From Pseudomonas sp. ZH-FAD (GTDB lineage Bacteria > Pseudomonadota > Gammaproteobacteria > Pseudomonadales > Pseudomonadaceae): DNA of 55,154 bases. Each line of letters starts with the position of its first letter. Positions within the stretch are counted from its first letter, which is position 1. Location: assembly GCF_002803095.1 (NCBI RefSeq), contig NZ_PGLR01000039.1, forward strand, positions 1 to 55,154, written 5' to 3'. Shown one piece after another: positions 41,909 to 50,509 of this stretch. The translations under genes and the position numbers were made by a program. Below the pieces are notes generated by a model, which was not told where the DNA came from, ran no database searches, and saw only the letters and a list, made by a program, of their open reading frames with translations.

Positions 41909-43252
41909 TCAGGCGTCTGGTGGGCGGCGCAGCACACTGGCGGCCATCGCGGCCAGCAACCCAACTCCCACCAGCAGTACAGCCCAGAGCCCCCAACGCT
42001 GCCAGTCCTGACCGGCGCCGGCTTGGGATTCGACCGCAGCGGCAAGCGGCTCGACCAACTCGGCACGACCAAGGCTGACAAGTCGTTCCGGCTGATAACC
42101 GGGGATCAGGGTGTGCAGCGGCAATGCTGCCGACTGCGCACTCGGGCTACCCAGCGCGAGCCGATAGGGCGGCTGGCCACGGGCGAGAAACACCAGTTGC
42201 GTGGCGCGTAGCGCTACCTGCAGGCGAGGCGTATCCGCGCCCAAGCCGCCCCCTCGCGCATCCACCTGCACGCGCAGTTGGCGCACCGGCCAACCAGGCA
42301 AGGCCAACTCATCGTTCACCACTTCACGCCCAGCCTCAGGCAGACGATAAAGCACCCCGCTTGTCAGCTGGCGCCAGGCGCCCTGGTCGCTGCTGCGCGC
42401 CTCGAAGCGCAGTGGCGCCAGCGTGTTGCTCTGTTCCAGTTCGACCCGCAGTCGCTCCAGAGGCAACGACAAGGGTAACTGCCACTGGTATTGCCCCTCA
42501 GCGTTGGTCTGCGCCGGCATGGGCTCGGACCACACCAGCGGCGCAGCCTGATGAGCCTGCCGTTGACTGCGCACAGTAACGGCCTCCAACTGCGGGGCCC
42601 GGGCTGGGTTGTTCCACAGCAGACGCAGATAACGGGCACGCTGCCCAGGCAGTTCGACCTGACGCTGATCGATACGCTCATCGGCGAAGCTCAGACGCGC
42701 CACCTGCCCGTCTCCCCAATTACGCCAGTGTTGCAGGTCGTCACTGGCCTCGATGCTGAAGCGCTGAAATCCTTCCTCTGCCCCACTCCAGTCCAGATTC
42801 AGACGCACCAGCGGCGCATCGATGGCGCTGGCATCGAGCAACCAGCCGCGCAGTTGCTGCTCGCTTTCGGTCGGTGCATCGCCGCGCAGTTCGATCAGCG
42901 TGCCAGTGGTGCTGCGCTCGACGCGCAGCGCAGGCATTTCCTGGGCATCGGCGCGGCCCCGCAACGGAAACCAGCGCACACCATGCTCCTGTTCCTGCTG
43001 CACGGTCTCGCTACGCCCCGGAATCAACGCGTAGGCCTGCATCTGACCATTGCTGTCGAATACACGCAGATCGCGCAAATCACCATGTCCGGCGGCGAGG
43101 TGAGCAGCGAAGGGCAGCTCCAGGCGATACCAGGGGCCCTCACCTGCGAGTTGCAGGGCAGCGCTGTGCCGATAGTCCCGAGGTGTCTCACTGGCCTGAC
43201 TGAGTGCACTCAGCGACAACCCCAGGAGCAGGCCCCAACGGATGAATTTCAT
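41909..43252 (-). CDS. DUF3999 family protein
   Basis: 447 residues with a signal peptide (about 1-21, cleaved after QAS), a large beta-rich periplasmic part (strands such as YRLELPFAAHLAAGHGDLRDLRVFDS, in part LAAGHGDLRDLRVFDSNGQ, and galactose-binding-like RYLRLLWNNPARAPQLEAV), one membrane helix near the C-terminus (WQRWGLWAVLLVGVGLLAAM) and a short cytoplasmic tail. The family has no known activity. It overlaps the upstream DUF2339 gene by 4 bp (ATGA), and the two families occur together in other proteobacteria. Confidence 0.9.
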   Translation of the reverse strand: MKFIRWGLLLGLSLSALSQASETPRDYRHSAALQLAGEGPWYRLELPFAAHLAAGHGDLRDLRVFDSNGQMQAYALIPGRSETVQQEQEHGVRWFPLRGRADAQEMPALRVERSTTGTLIELRGDAPTESEQQLRGWLLDASAIDAPLVRLNLDWSGAEEGFQRFSIEASDDLQHWRNWGDGQVARLSFADERIDQRQVELPGQRARYLRLLWNNPARAPQLEAVTVRSQRQAHQAAPLVWSEPMPAQTNAEGQYQWQLPLSLPLERLRVELEQSNTLAPLRFEARSSDQGAWRQLTSGVLYRLPEAGREVVNDELALPGWPVRQLRVQVDARGGGLGADTPRLQVALRATQLVFLARGQPPYRLALGSPSAQSAALPLHTLIPGYQPERLVSLGRAELVEPLAAAVESQAGAGQDWQRWGLWAVLLVGVGLLAAMAASVLRRPPDA

Positions 43253-46200
43253 ACGGCAGACTCCTGTTCCTCAGCAGCCGACTTTTCGGCCTTGCGCGGC
43301 GGCAGCGGGGCGAAATAGCCCACCACCAGCAACAGCACACCGACGCCGATGAACGAGACGATGCGCTCCAGGCCACCACGGTTGCCCAGCTCGACGAAGA
43401 ACAACTTGGCTACCACCAGGGCGATCAGCGCAGCACCTAACAGCCACAGCTCGCGACGTACGCGTAGATGCCCGAAGAGCATCAGTGCCAGGGCAATCAG
43501 GGTCCAGACGATGGACAGCCCAGCCTGCACCAGCATCGAGTCGAACAACGCCGACGTCTGCCAGGGCACACCGCCCCAGTGGTGCGCGGTACGCATCACC
43601 ATCACGGTCAGCAGGGCGAACAGCGACAGTCCTGCGACGCCCTGCACCACTTGCTGTGCACGCGCAGGTTGCAGGCCAAAGCGCGGCAACGCATCACGTG
43701 CCCAGACAAACAGCGCGCCCAGGCACAGCAGCAAACCCAACTCCAGTGGATTGAACAGCGGCAGATAAGGCAGCGGATCGCTATCACCGGCGCTATTGGC
43801 ATTGGCCAGCCAGAACCAGGCGAGCATCAATGCCGCCAGAGGCGCCGCTGCCCACAGCCTGTATTCACGCTCGAACCCAGCCACCGGCCAGGGTAGGCGA
43901 CGTGCCTGCGCCATTACCCACAGGAAAGCGGTCGGCAGCAACGCCCAACCCAGCCAACGCCAGGCGTTGTAATGATCGGCCAGGCTCAGCAGCAGGAAGC
44001 GCAGTTCCAGCGCCAGCACGCCGATCAGCAACCAGCAGCCGAGCACATGGGCAATGCTGGCAGCGCGGCTCGGCAGCAGTTCAGCCAGACGACGCAGGGC
44101 GAGCAGATGCACCACCAGCACCGCAACCCAGCCGAGCCAGCCGAAATTCGCCGCCGGGTGATGGAAGGGATGCCAGGCATAGGCCAGGATCAAACCGGCC
44201 ACCGGCGCTAGCAGGCTGCACAGCAGCGCCAGCTCGCGCCAGCGAGTGCGCAGCGCCAGCAGCATCCAGAGCAGGGTCGTCAGCGCCGCCGCCAGCAACA
44301 GAACAGCTGCCTGCAGCTGCGGCGCCACGAAACGCAGCACTTCACTGGCCAAAGCCAAGGCCCACCAGCCCGCCCCCCAGGCCAGCAACAGCTGGCCCAG
44401 GCGCTGCAGACTGACGCCATCGATGCCCGTATCACGGCCGCTACGCGCCAGCCCCTGCAGGCGCCAGGCGCCGATCTGCGCAGCCAGGCCGAGCACAGCG
44501 GGGGTCCAGAAGCCGGTGTGCGCCAGCGGCGACAGGCCCTCGCCACTGATGCCCGACAGCAGCAACGGCCCGGCCGCGAGGAAGGCCAGGCCTGCAAACA
44601 CTTGCAGCGCCAGGCTGAACAGGAAGGCGGCGCGCTGCTGCAGATACAGCGCCAGCCAGAGAATCAGCAGCCCCGTGCCGCCCCACACCGCGGCAGCCGC
44701 CACCCAGGGCAGCACGAACAGCACAGCCAGATTGATGAACACCAGGCCCACCAGCATGACCATCGACAAGGCGCCAAGCAGCCGGCGGTTCTCGCGAATC
44801 TGCGGGTCGCGCGCCGCCAGCAGCATGCCGGCGATCAGGCCCAGTCCCACCATCGACGCGGCCAGCAGGCCGAACCAGCCGGCGCTGAAGCCACCACGGC
44901 CAAACAGCGAGTCCAGCGCCATCTGCCCGAGGAACAGCAACCCGCCCAGCAACTGCACGGCAAAGGCGCTGTAGACGAAGCTCGGCGCCGCGATGCGCAG
45001 CCCGACCAACAGGGTCGCCAGCCCCGCCAGCGCCCAGGCGATGGCAGTGCCGGGGGCCTCGAACAGCAGCGGTGCGATCAGATAGAGAAACGCCAGGCCG
45101 GCAATGCCGAGCCAGGGCAGCAGGCGCCTCTCCCAGGCGCTGCCCGCCTCAGGTTCGCGGCGCAGTTGCCAGTAGCTGAACAGCAGCGCCACACCGAGCA
45201 TCAGCGCGCCGAGCGGCGAACCGTCCAGCAGGCTGGCGTAGCCGAGATCCAGTCCACCAAGGAAAGCCAGCGCTGCGCCGACTTGCAGCAGCAGGGCGAA
45301 AGCACGCGCCAGCGGCCGCCCCTGACGCAGACCCAACCAGAAAATGCCGGCCCCTTCCACCGCCCAGGCCGCCGCTGTCCAGCGCGCATCGAGCCCCAGG
45401 GGGATGGCCAAGCTGGCGAATATCACACCAAGTGCCAGGCAGGTTTCCACCAGCAGCAGTGCGCGGTCGCCAGCGCGCGCCTTGAGCACCCGCGCCAGCA
45501 GCAAATAGAACAGACCGAGACCGAGGGCGCTGAACGCTGCGGCGAACTCGATATGGCGCACCAGCGCCACCTGCAGGCCGAAGCCGATCAGCGGCGGGCC
45601 GAACAGGGTGGTGGCATCGACATAGTCGCCACGCCGCGCCGACCAGCGCAGCAACTCGTCACGCGTCTCGGGCGCATCCGCCGCGTCACGCAGGGTGCGG
45701 CGGGCGAACAGCAGGCCGATGGCCACGTACATCAAAAAGAACAGGATCAGGAACGGCTGGGTGCTGCCCAGCAGCTCCGGCGTGTAGGAACGCAGGCCCC
45801 AGGCGAAGCCGATGCCGAAGGTGCCGACGAAGCCGATCAGGTTGAGCAGGCGCCAGGCCTTGAACCAGGCGATGGCGAAGATGCCGGCATTGAGCAGGGC
45901 GAAATAGGAGAACAGCGCGACATGGTTGCCGCTGCCGGTGGAGGTCAGGATGGGTGCGGCGAAACCACCGAGCGCCGCTGCAGCGGCCAGGCCCAGGGCA
46001 TTCTGCTGCACGGCGAGAATCGCCGAGAACAGCGTCACTGCCACCAGCAGTCCCAGCGCCATGCCGGGGTCGAGCAATGGATGCAGGCGCATGGCGGCGA
46101 ACACCGTCAGGTACAGCACGGCGATGCCGGTACCCTGCAGCACCAGGGCGTAACCGGGATTACGCCGGCGTAGCCACCAGCCCAGGCCGAGCAAGGCCAG

Positions 46201-46848
46201 GGCACTGGCCGCCACGCCCATGTAGCGCAGCTCGTTCGGCACCTCGACACCTTCGGTGGCGTAGCGCAGCAGGAAGGCCAGGCCGAGGAACAGCAGTACC
46301 ACGCCAACCCGCAGCACGGTGTTACCGCCGAACAGCCAGGCCTTGGCCGCGGCGATGCCACGCTCGATCAGGTTCGGTTCACGCGGCGTTTGCTCGCGCC
46401 AGGGGCTTTGCTGCGCTGCCGGTTGCGGCTGGTGAGCGACCTGAGCAGCCAGTGACGCAGGTTCCTCGACAGGCGGCGATGTTTCGATTTCAGGCAGCGG
46501 ATCAAGTGTCCAGTCCAGCTCGGGCTCTTCAGCAACGACCGGCTCGGGCTGGGCCTCGGGCGCGGAACTGGCGACAGGGTCAGCAGACGCGGGAACCGGC
46601 TCAGGTTCGCTTCGCTCGCCCTGCTCGACCTTGACCAGGCGCTCGTGGATGGCACGAGTTCCGTGATCGAAGCGCTCGGCGAAGTCCTTGAGCTGCGCAG
46701 CCAGTTGCGCATTACGCGTTTCCAGCCCTTGCAGACGCAGCGCCTGGCCCAGGCTGAGGCCGATCAGACCGCCAAGAAGCGCGCCCGTGACCGATTCGCT
46801 GACGCCCACGCCGAGCACCAAACCGACCAGCATGAAAATCCATTGCAT
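43249..46848 (-). CDS. DUF2339 giant polytopic membrane protein
   Basis: 1199 residues. A short N-terminal membrane anchor (about 1-32), a coiled coil (QLAAQLKDFAERFDHGTRAIHERLVKVE, in part LKDFAERFDHGTRAIHERL) and a Pro/Glu-rich linker (about 75-165) precede about thirty hydrophobic helices that run to the C-terminus. No catalytic motif is evident. The multi-helix body with repeated LGLG/ALLGLGWW segments suggests internal duplication. Proposed as an envelope membrane protein; function unknown. Operon with DUF3999. Confidence 0.92.
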   Translation of the reverse strand: MQWIFMLVGLVLGVGVSESVTGALLGGLIGLSLGQALRLQGLETRNAQLAAQLKDFAERFDHGTRAIHERLVKVEQGERSEPEPVPASADPVASSAPEAQPEPVVAEEPELDWTLDPLPEIETSPPVEEPASLAAQVAHQPQPAAQQSPWREQTPREPNLIERGIAAAKAWLFGGNTVLRVGVVLLFLGLAFLLRYATEGVEVPNELRYMGVAASALALLGLGWWLRRRNPGYALVLQGTGIAVLYLTVFAAMRLHPLLDPGMALGLLVAVTLFSAILAVQQNALGLAAAAALGGFAAPILTSTGSGNHVALFSYFALLNAGIFAIAWFKAWRLLNLIGFVGTFGIGFAWGLRSYTPELLGSTQPFLILFFLMYVAIGLLFARRTLRDAADAPETRDELLRWSARRGDYVDATTLFGPPLIGFGLQVALVRHIEFAAAFSALGLGLFYLLLARVLKARAGDRALLLVETCLALGVIFASLAIPLGLDARWTAAAWAVEGAGIFWLGLRQGRPLARAFALLLQVGAALAFLGGLDLGYASLLDGSPLGALMLGVALLFSYWQLRREPEAGSAWERRLLPWLGIAGLAFLYLIAPLLFEAPGTAIAWALAGLATLLVGLRIAAPSFVYSAFAVQLLGGLLFLGQMALDSLFGRGGFSAGWFGLLAASMVGLGLIAGMLLAARDPQIRENRRLLGALSMVMLVGLVFINLAVLFVLPWVAAAAVWGGTGLLILWLALYLQQRAAFLFSLALQVFAGLAFLAAGPLLLSGISGEGLSPLAHTGFWTPAVLGLAAQIGAWRLQGLARSGRDTGIDGVSLQRLGQLLLAWGAGWWALALASEVLRFVAPQLQAAVLLLAAALTTLLWMLLALRTRWRELALLCSLLAPVAGLILAYAWHPFHHPAANFGWLGWVAVLVVHLLALRRLAELLPSRAASIAHVLGCWLLIGVLALELRFLLLSLADHYNAWRWLGWALLPTAFLWVMAQARRLPWPVAGFEREYRLWAAAPLAALMLAWFWLANANSAGDSDPLPYLPLFNPLELGLLLCLGALFVWARDALPRFGLQPARAQQVVQGVAGLSLFALLTVMVMRTAHHWGGVPWQTSALFDSMLVQAGLSIVWTLIALALMLFGHLRVRRELWLLGAALIALVVAKLFFVELGNRGGLERIVSFIGVGVLLLVVGYFAPLPPRKAEKSAAEEQESAV

Positions 46849-47047
46849 GCGTTATGTCCCAATCCTGAGAAAGAAGTCGCCTCACGTTCCTGCTGGCCGC
46901 CCGAGACGAGCCACAGTATAGGAGCCGCGCCGACCCACACCCAGAGAGACGACTGCCAAGCCGTTCACAGGCACAACGCAAAGCGATCAGCCGCCAGCCG
47001 GTGCTTCACAAACGCCCCGCGCCCGCTATCATCGCCGCCCCGTGACC

Positions 47048-47083
47048 GTAGGGCGGACTCGGGAGCGAAGCGAACAGTCCGCC
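47048..47083. repeat. GTAGGGCGGACT palindromic repeat, second copy
   Basis: GTAGGGCGGACTCGGGAGCG with AGCGAACAGTCCGCC, nearly the same as 35449-35485. It lies in the 261-bp gap between the divergent DUF2339 and YkgJ genes, 27 bp before the YkgJ ATG. I see nothing else definable in that gap. Confidence 0.8.
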
Positions 47084-47109
47084 GCACAAGACAGGCCTAC
47101 CCGAGCATC

Positions 47110-47505
47110 ATGATAAAACCCCGCCTGATAGCCGCTGCAGAGATCGACCGCCTGGAAACCTGGGCCAAATACACGGCAGACATGTGCCATAGCTGCATGT
47201 CCACCTGCTGCACCATGCCGGTTGAGGTGCGCCTGAACGATCTGATCCGCCTGGAGCTGGTGGACGAGTTCGAGCGCAGCGAGCCACCGAAGAACATCGC
47301 CAAGCGCCTGCAGAAGGACGGCATCGTCGAGCGCTTCAACCAGAAGTCCGGCATCTTCACCCTGATCCGCATGTCCAACAACGACTGCCTGTTCCTCGAT
47401 CGCAAGACGCGCCTGTGCACCGTCTACGACAAGCGCCCGGATACCTGCCGCCATCATCCCAAGGTCGGCCCGCGGCCGGGGTATTGCGCTTACAAACCGA
47501 AGTAG
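47110..47505 (+). CDS. YkgJ-family cysteine cluster protein
   Basis: 131 residues from ATG 47110; the long in-frame upstream extension to 46645 is antisense to DUF2339 and not used. The cysteine cluster CHSCMSTCC (residues about 26-34) and the later CLFLDRKTRLCTVYDKRPDTC plus GYCAY (in part CTVYDKRPDTCRHHP) fit the YkgJ/UPF0153 zinc- or iron-chelating family. Eight or more cysteines suggest a metal site. Role unknown. Confidence 0.88.
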   Translation: MIKPRLIAAAEIDRLETWAKYTADMCHSCMSTCCTMPVEVRLNDLIRLELVDEFERSEPPKNIAKRLQKDGIVERFNQKSGIFTLIRMSNNDCLFLDRKTRLCTVYDKRPDTCRHHPKVGPRPGYCAYKPK

Positions 47506-47512
47506 GCCGGAC

Positions 47513-47540
47513 ATGCGCGGCGCGCTGCAGCGCCGCGCAT
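47513..47540. terminator. Bidirectional hairpin between the YkgJ gene and the dioxygenase gene
   Basis: An 11-bp perfect stem ATGCGCGGCGC / GCGCCGCGCAT with loop GCTGCA, sitting between two converging genes (stops at 47505 and 47551). T-tracts are short on both sides. Confidence 0.7.
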
Positions 47541-47550
47541 TTCGGATATA

Positions 47551-48738
47551 TCAGCGCTGCAGCACGCGGATCCGCGACAGCAGCTCGTCACGGTCGACAT
47601 AGCACCCCTGAAAATGCCGCGCGCCGCTGGCCGGGTCGAATTCGCTGCGCGCGTGCATCACCCGCCGATTGTCGAAACACCACAGCTGGCCGGCCTCGAG
47701 CCGGCGCTGCAGGCGAAAGCGTGGCTCGCGGGTCAGGGCGATGAAGCGCCGGTAGGCACGATACAGCGCCGGCATGCGCTCTACCGGCGCGTCGAACGGG
47801 CCGCGCAGGAAGTTGGCCATGCGCACCTCGCCGATCCGCCCCTCGGCATCCAGGGCGATGATCGGTGCCAGGCAGCGGTAATCGCTGTTGCGGCTCTTGT
47901 TGCGGAACTCCACCGGCGTCGTGCACAGGATGTCGAACAGCTCGGGCGACTCCTGGTGCAGCGCCTCGGCGATGGCGAAACCGTCGACGAACACGCTCTC
48001 GCCGCCCGTCGCGTCGTTGACCAGGCAATGCAGGAACTGCAGGCCCGGTTGCAGCTCGCGGGTCGGCAGGTCGGTGTGCAGCGGCAGGTTGAAGGCGGTG
48101 TAGGCGTTGCTGTCGGCATCGGCCTTGGACTGCACGTCGAACAGCACGCCGAAGTTGCTCTCGCGAATGAAAGAGATGCGCTTGGCGAGCCGGAGCAGAA
48201 CGCCCTCGCTGGCCGGCACTGCCACCAGTTGGGTCAGGCCCAGATCGCGCACCGCCAGCAACCAGCGCAACAGGGTGGCGTCATCCTCGAGCACCGCCTG
48301 GTAGTCGAAGCGCGGCAACTGCTCGGCCAGTTCGGCGCCCCACAGCTGCGGCTGCGGACGCTGCGCCTGGCGCTCTTCGCGCGATGCCGGGTCATAGGCG
48401 TGGGCCCGTAGCCAGCCGGGGTGGAAGCGGCTGTGGTGACCGCCCTGCCAATCGATCAGCAGATGGCCCTGCTCGTCGATGCGGGTCCGCTGTGGAGCCA
48501 GCTCCTCCGCCACGTCGACGATCTCCAGCAGCTGTTCCCGGGTCACGCCGTAGACGCACTGGCTGCAGGGGCAGTTGTCGCGCAGCCACTGGTAATGGAA
48601 GGGGCTGACCCGGCCATCGCTCCAGGCGACCTGCAGGCTGTCGCGGGTGGCGTCGAGGCCGACCAGATCGGCACTGATCGGGTAGGTGCGCCAATCGGCG
48701 ATGGGCGCGGCCTGGAGCGAGGGATCTACGGCATTCAT
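47551..48738 (-). CDS. Gamma-butyrobetaine dioxygenase-like Fe(II)/2-oxoglutarate oxygenase
   Basis: 395 residues. The N-terminal GBBH_N domain has the zinc-site pattern CPCSQC (about 54-59) with HHSRFH further on, as in human BBOX1. The C-terminal TauD/TfdA double-stranded helix has the iron motif HTD (NLPLHTDLPTRE) and the distal His in RRVMHARSEFDP, plus the 2-oxoglutarate Arg in the following segment (GARHFQGCYVDRDEL). Family reaction: gamma-butyrobetaine to L-carnitine. It is the last gene of the caiX-cdhCAB unit (89 bp after cdhB), so it would feed that pathway. A related trimethyllysine or other betaine substrate cannot be excluded. Confidence 0.86.
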   Translation of the reverse strand: MNAVDPSLQAAPIADWRTYPISADLVGLDATRDSLQVAWSDGRVSPFHYQWLRDNCPCSQCVYGVTREQLLEIVDVAEELAPQRTRIDEQGHLLIDWQGGHHSRFHPGWLRAHAYDPASREERQAQRPQPQLWGAELAEQLPRFDYQAVLEDDATLLRWLLAVRDLGLTQLVAVPASEGVLLRLAKRISFIRESNFGVLFDVQSKADADSNAYTAFNLPLHTDLPTRELQPGLQFLHCLVNDATGGESVFVDGFAIAEALHQESPELFDILCTTPVEFRNKSRNSDYRCLAPIIALDAEGRIGEVRMANFLRGPFDAPVERMPALYRAYRRFIALTREPRFRLQRRLEAGQLWCFDNRRVMHARSEFDPASGARHFQGCYVDRDELLSRIRVLQR

Positions 48739-48827
48739 GGCGGTCTCCTTGCGGGATGCTGGCCCGCGAAATTGTTGTCAGAGATGGGGGGACGCACACC
48801 AGGCCATCCTGGCCTGCCGGCCGGGCA

Positions 48828-49304
48828 CTAGGCCCTGGCCGGGGGCAAGGCAATGATCCGGCCGACATGCAGCGGTATGGGCAGACTCCGATGGGCCTGC
48901 GCCAACACCAGCAGCCGTTGCCGCACCTGCTCGTCGAACGCGGCCGAGCGGCCGCCGGCAGTGTCGATGTTCATCAGCATCTGCTCGCTGGCGGCAAGCA
49001 GTTCCTCGCCCTCCGGGTAGTAGAGGCCGTGGTGGATGTGCAGGCGCTTGCCGTCATGCGCCAGCAACTGGGTGCGCACCTCTACCTCGGCGCCGAGCTT
49101 GATCTCCGCCAGGTAGTTGAGGTGGCACTCCAGGGTGTACAGGGTGTGGCCGCTGCGGGCACGCCCCGCCTCGTCCAGACCCAGGTGGTCCATGAGCGCG
49201 TCGGTGGCGTAGCTGAAGATCAGCAGATAGAAGGCATCGCGCAGATGGCCGTTGTAATCCACCCACTCGGGGGGAATGGTGGTGCGATAAGTCGGCAGAT
49301 TCAT
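48828..49304 (-). CDS. cdhB: Thioesterase of carnitine catabolism (CdhB-like)
   Basis: 158-residue hot-dog fold protein. The 4-hydroxybenzoyl-CoA thioesterase type motif is in TIPPEWVDYNGHLRDAFYLLIFSYATDALM (in part WVDYNGHLRDAFYLLIFS), with the N-terminal beta strand and ECHLNYLAEIKLGAEVEV following. In P. aeruginosa the cdhB-type gene acts on the betainyl-CoA formed by CdhC, giving glycine betaine; this assignment follows from its position in cdhCAB. Same strand as cdhA, 106 bp after it. Confidence 0.85.
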   Translation of the reverse strand: MNLPTYRTTIPPEWVDYNGHLRDAFYLLIFSYATDALMDHLGLDEAGRARSGHTLYTLECHLNYLAEIKLGAEVEVRTQLLAHDGKRLHIHHGLYYPEGEELLAASEQMLMNIDTAGGRSAAFDEQVRQRLLVLAQAHRSLPIPLHVGRIIALPPARA

Positions 49305-49331
49305 GTTCAGCTTCCGTTGAGGCTCTCCCCG

Positions 49332-49400
49332 CCCCCTCTCTCTTCAGCGGGAGAGGGGAGCTGGACAGGAGTCGCCCGTAGGGTGCGCCGCGCGCACCGG
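49332..49400. repeat. Palindromic repeats in the cdhA-cdhB gap
   Basis: CCCCTCTC...GGGAGAGGGG inverted repeat (49332-49358) followed by a TAGGGTGCGCCGCGCGCACC stretch (49379-49398) like that at 16735. Both sit inside an otherwise co-directional catabolic operon. Confidence 0.7.
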
Positions 49401-49410
49401 AAAGATGCGG

Positions 49411-50376
49411 TTACTCGGCGAACTCGAAGCCATGCTTGGCCTTGGTCTGGCGAATCGCCTCCAGCACCGCCAGCAGGCAATCATCGCGATAGCGCTCCAG
49501 GGCATCCAGGCTGCGTTCGCCCTGCTGCTCGGCAGTGCCCTCGACCACCGAGTCGATCAGCCCCTCGGTCAGCTCCGGCGCCTGCAGATAGGTCCAGGGC
49601 AGCTTCAATGCCGGGCCGAACTGGGCCATGAAGTGACGCATGCCGGCCGGGCCGCCGGCCAGGGTGTAGGTCAGGAAGCTGCCCATGAACGACCAGCGCA
49701 GGCCGGCGCCGAAGCGGATCGCATCGTCGATCTCGCCGGTGCTCGCCACGCCGTCGTTGACCAGGTGCAGCGCCTCGCGCCACAGCGCCTCGAGCAGGCG
49801 GTCGGCGATAAAGCCCGGCACCTCCTTGCGCACATGCAGCGGGCGCATGCCCAGCGATTGGTAGACCTCGATGGCGGCCTGCACCGCCTCAGGGGCGGTC
49901 TTCGCGCCGCCCACCACCTCCACCAGCGGCAGCAGATACACCGGGTTGAATGGGTGGCCGACCACGCAGCGCTCGGGATGCTTGGCGTCTGCATAGAATT
50001 CGCTGGGCAGCAGGCCCGAAGTGCTGGAGCCGATCAACACATCCGGGCGTGCGGCGGCGCTGATCTTGGCGTGCAACTCGCACTTGAGCTCGAGGCGCTC
50101 GGGGGCGCTCTCCTGGATGAAATCGGCATCGCGTACGCAGTCTTCGATGGTGTTCACGAAGCGCAGGCGCTCCAGCGAGGAGCCAGGGGCCAGGCCCTGC
50201 TTCTGCAGCGCCGGCCAGGCATTGGCCAGGCGCGTGCGCAGCGCGGCCTCGGCGCCGGGCGCCGGGTCCCAGGCGATCACGTCGAGGCCGTGAGCCAGGG
50301 CGCGGGCGATCCAGCCGGCGCCTATCACGCCGGTGCCGAGGGCGGCGAAGGTCTTGATGTCGGTAACGAAGGTCAT
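49411..50376 (-). CDS. cdhA: L-carnitine dehydrogenase
   Basis: NAD-dependent oxidation of L-carnitine to 3-dehydrocarnitine. 321 residues from ATG 50374-50376 (GGAG upstream). The 3-hydroxyacyl-CoA dehydrogenase-like Rossmann motif is GTGVIGAGWIARALAHG (about 15-31), with the acidic residue WDPAP, and the family segments QESAPERLELKCELHAKI (in part ERLELKCELH), GHPFNPVYLLPLVEVVGG and VPGFIADRLLEALWREALHLV (in part PGFIADRLLEALWREALHL). Position in the cdh unit supports carnitine over 3-hydroxybutyryl-CoA. Confidence 0.92.
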   Translation of the reverse strand: MTFVTDIKTFAALGTGVIGAGWIARALAHGLDVIAWDPAPGAEAALRTRLANAWPALQKQGLAPGSSLERLRFVNTIEDCVRDADFIQESAPERLELKCELHAKISAAARPDVLIGSSTSGLLPSEFYADAKHPERCVVGHPFNPVYLLPLVEVVGGAKTAPEAVQAAIEVYQSLGMRPLHVRKEVPGFIADRLLEALWREALHLVNDGVASTGEIDDAIRFGAGLRWSFMGSFLTYTLAGGPAGMRHFMAQFGPALKLPWTYLQAPELTEGLIDSVVEGTAEQQGERSLDALERYRDDCLLAVLEAIRQTKAKHGFEFAE

Positions 50377-50387
50377 GGTGAACTCCG

Positions 50388-50448
50388 GTAGCCCGGATGC
50401 AATCCGGGGCATGGCAGGTGAAGTTTTCCCGGATTGCCTCCGGGCTAC
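50388..50448. repeat. GTAGCCCGGAT palindromic repeat, copy 3
   Basis: 61-bp copy bounded by GTAGCCCGGATGCAATCCGG and GGATTGCCTCCGGGCTAC, 12 bp before the cdhA start and so at the ribosome-binding side of that gene. Confidence 0.88.
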
Positions 50449-50462
50449 GGGGGATGCACACA

Positions 50463-50502
50463 GGCCCTCTCCCCCGGCCCCTCTCCCAATGGGAGAGGGG
50501 AG
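50463..50502. repeat. CCCTCTCCC/GGGAGAGGG inverted repeat after cdhC
   Basis: CCCCTCTCCCAATGGGAGAGGGG hairpin core located 8 bp after the cdhC stop (50510 on the minus strand). Stem ends CTCTCCC/GGGAGAG. Could attenuate transcription from cdhC into cdhA or protect the 3' end of an upstream RNA. Confidence 0.75.
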
Positions 50503-50509
50503 AAAATCG

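Noticed and set aside
40375..42078. 567-codon open frame opposite the diguanylate cyclase gene
   Set aside because: Antisense to clear GGDEF/PAS motifs, Gln/His/Arg-rich, and no ribosome site or domain.
44518..46173. 551-codon open frame opposite the DUF2339 gene
   Set aside because: Gln/Arg-rich composition without domains, fully antisense to a membrane protein gene with good codon use; a GC-rich shadow frame.
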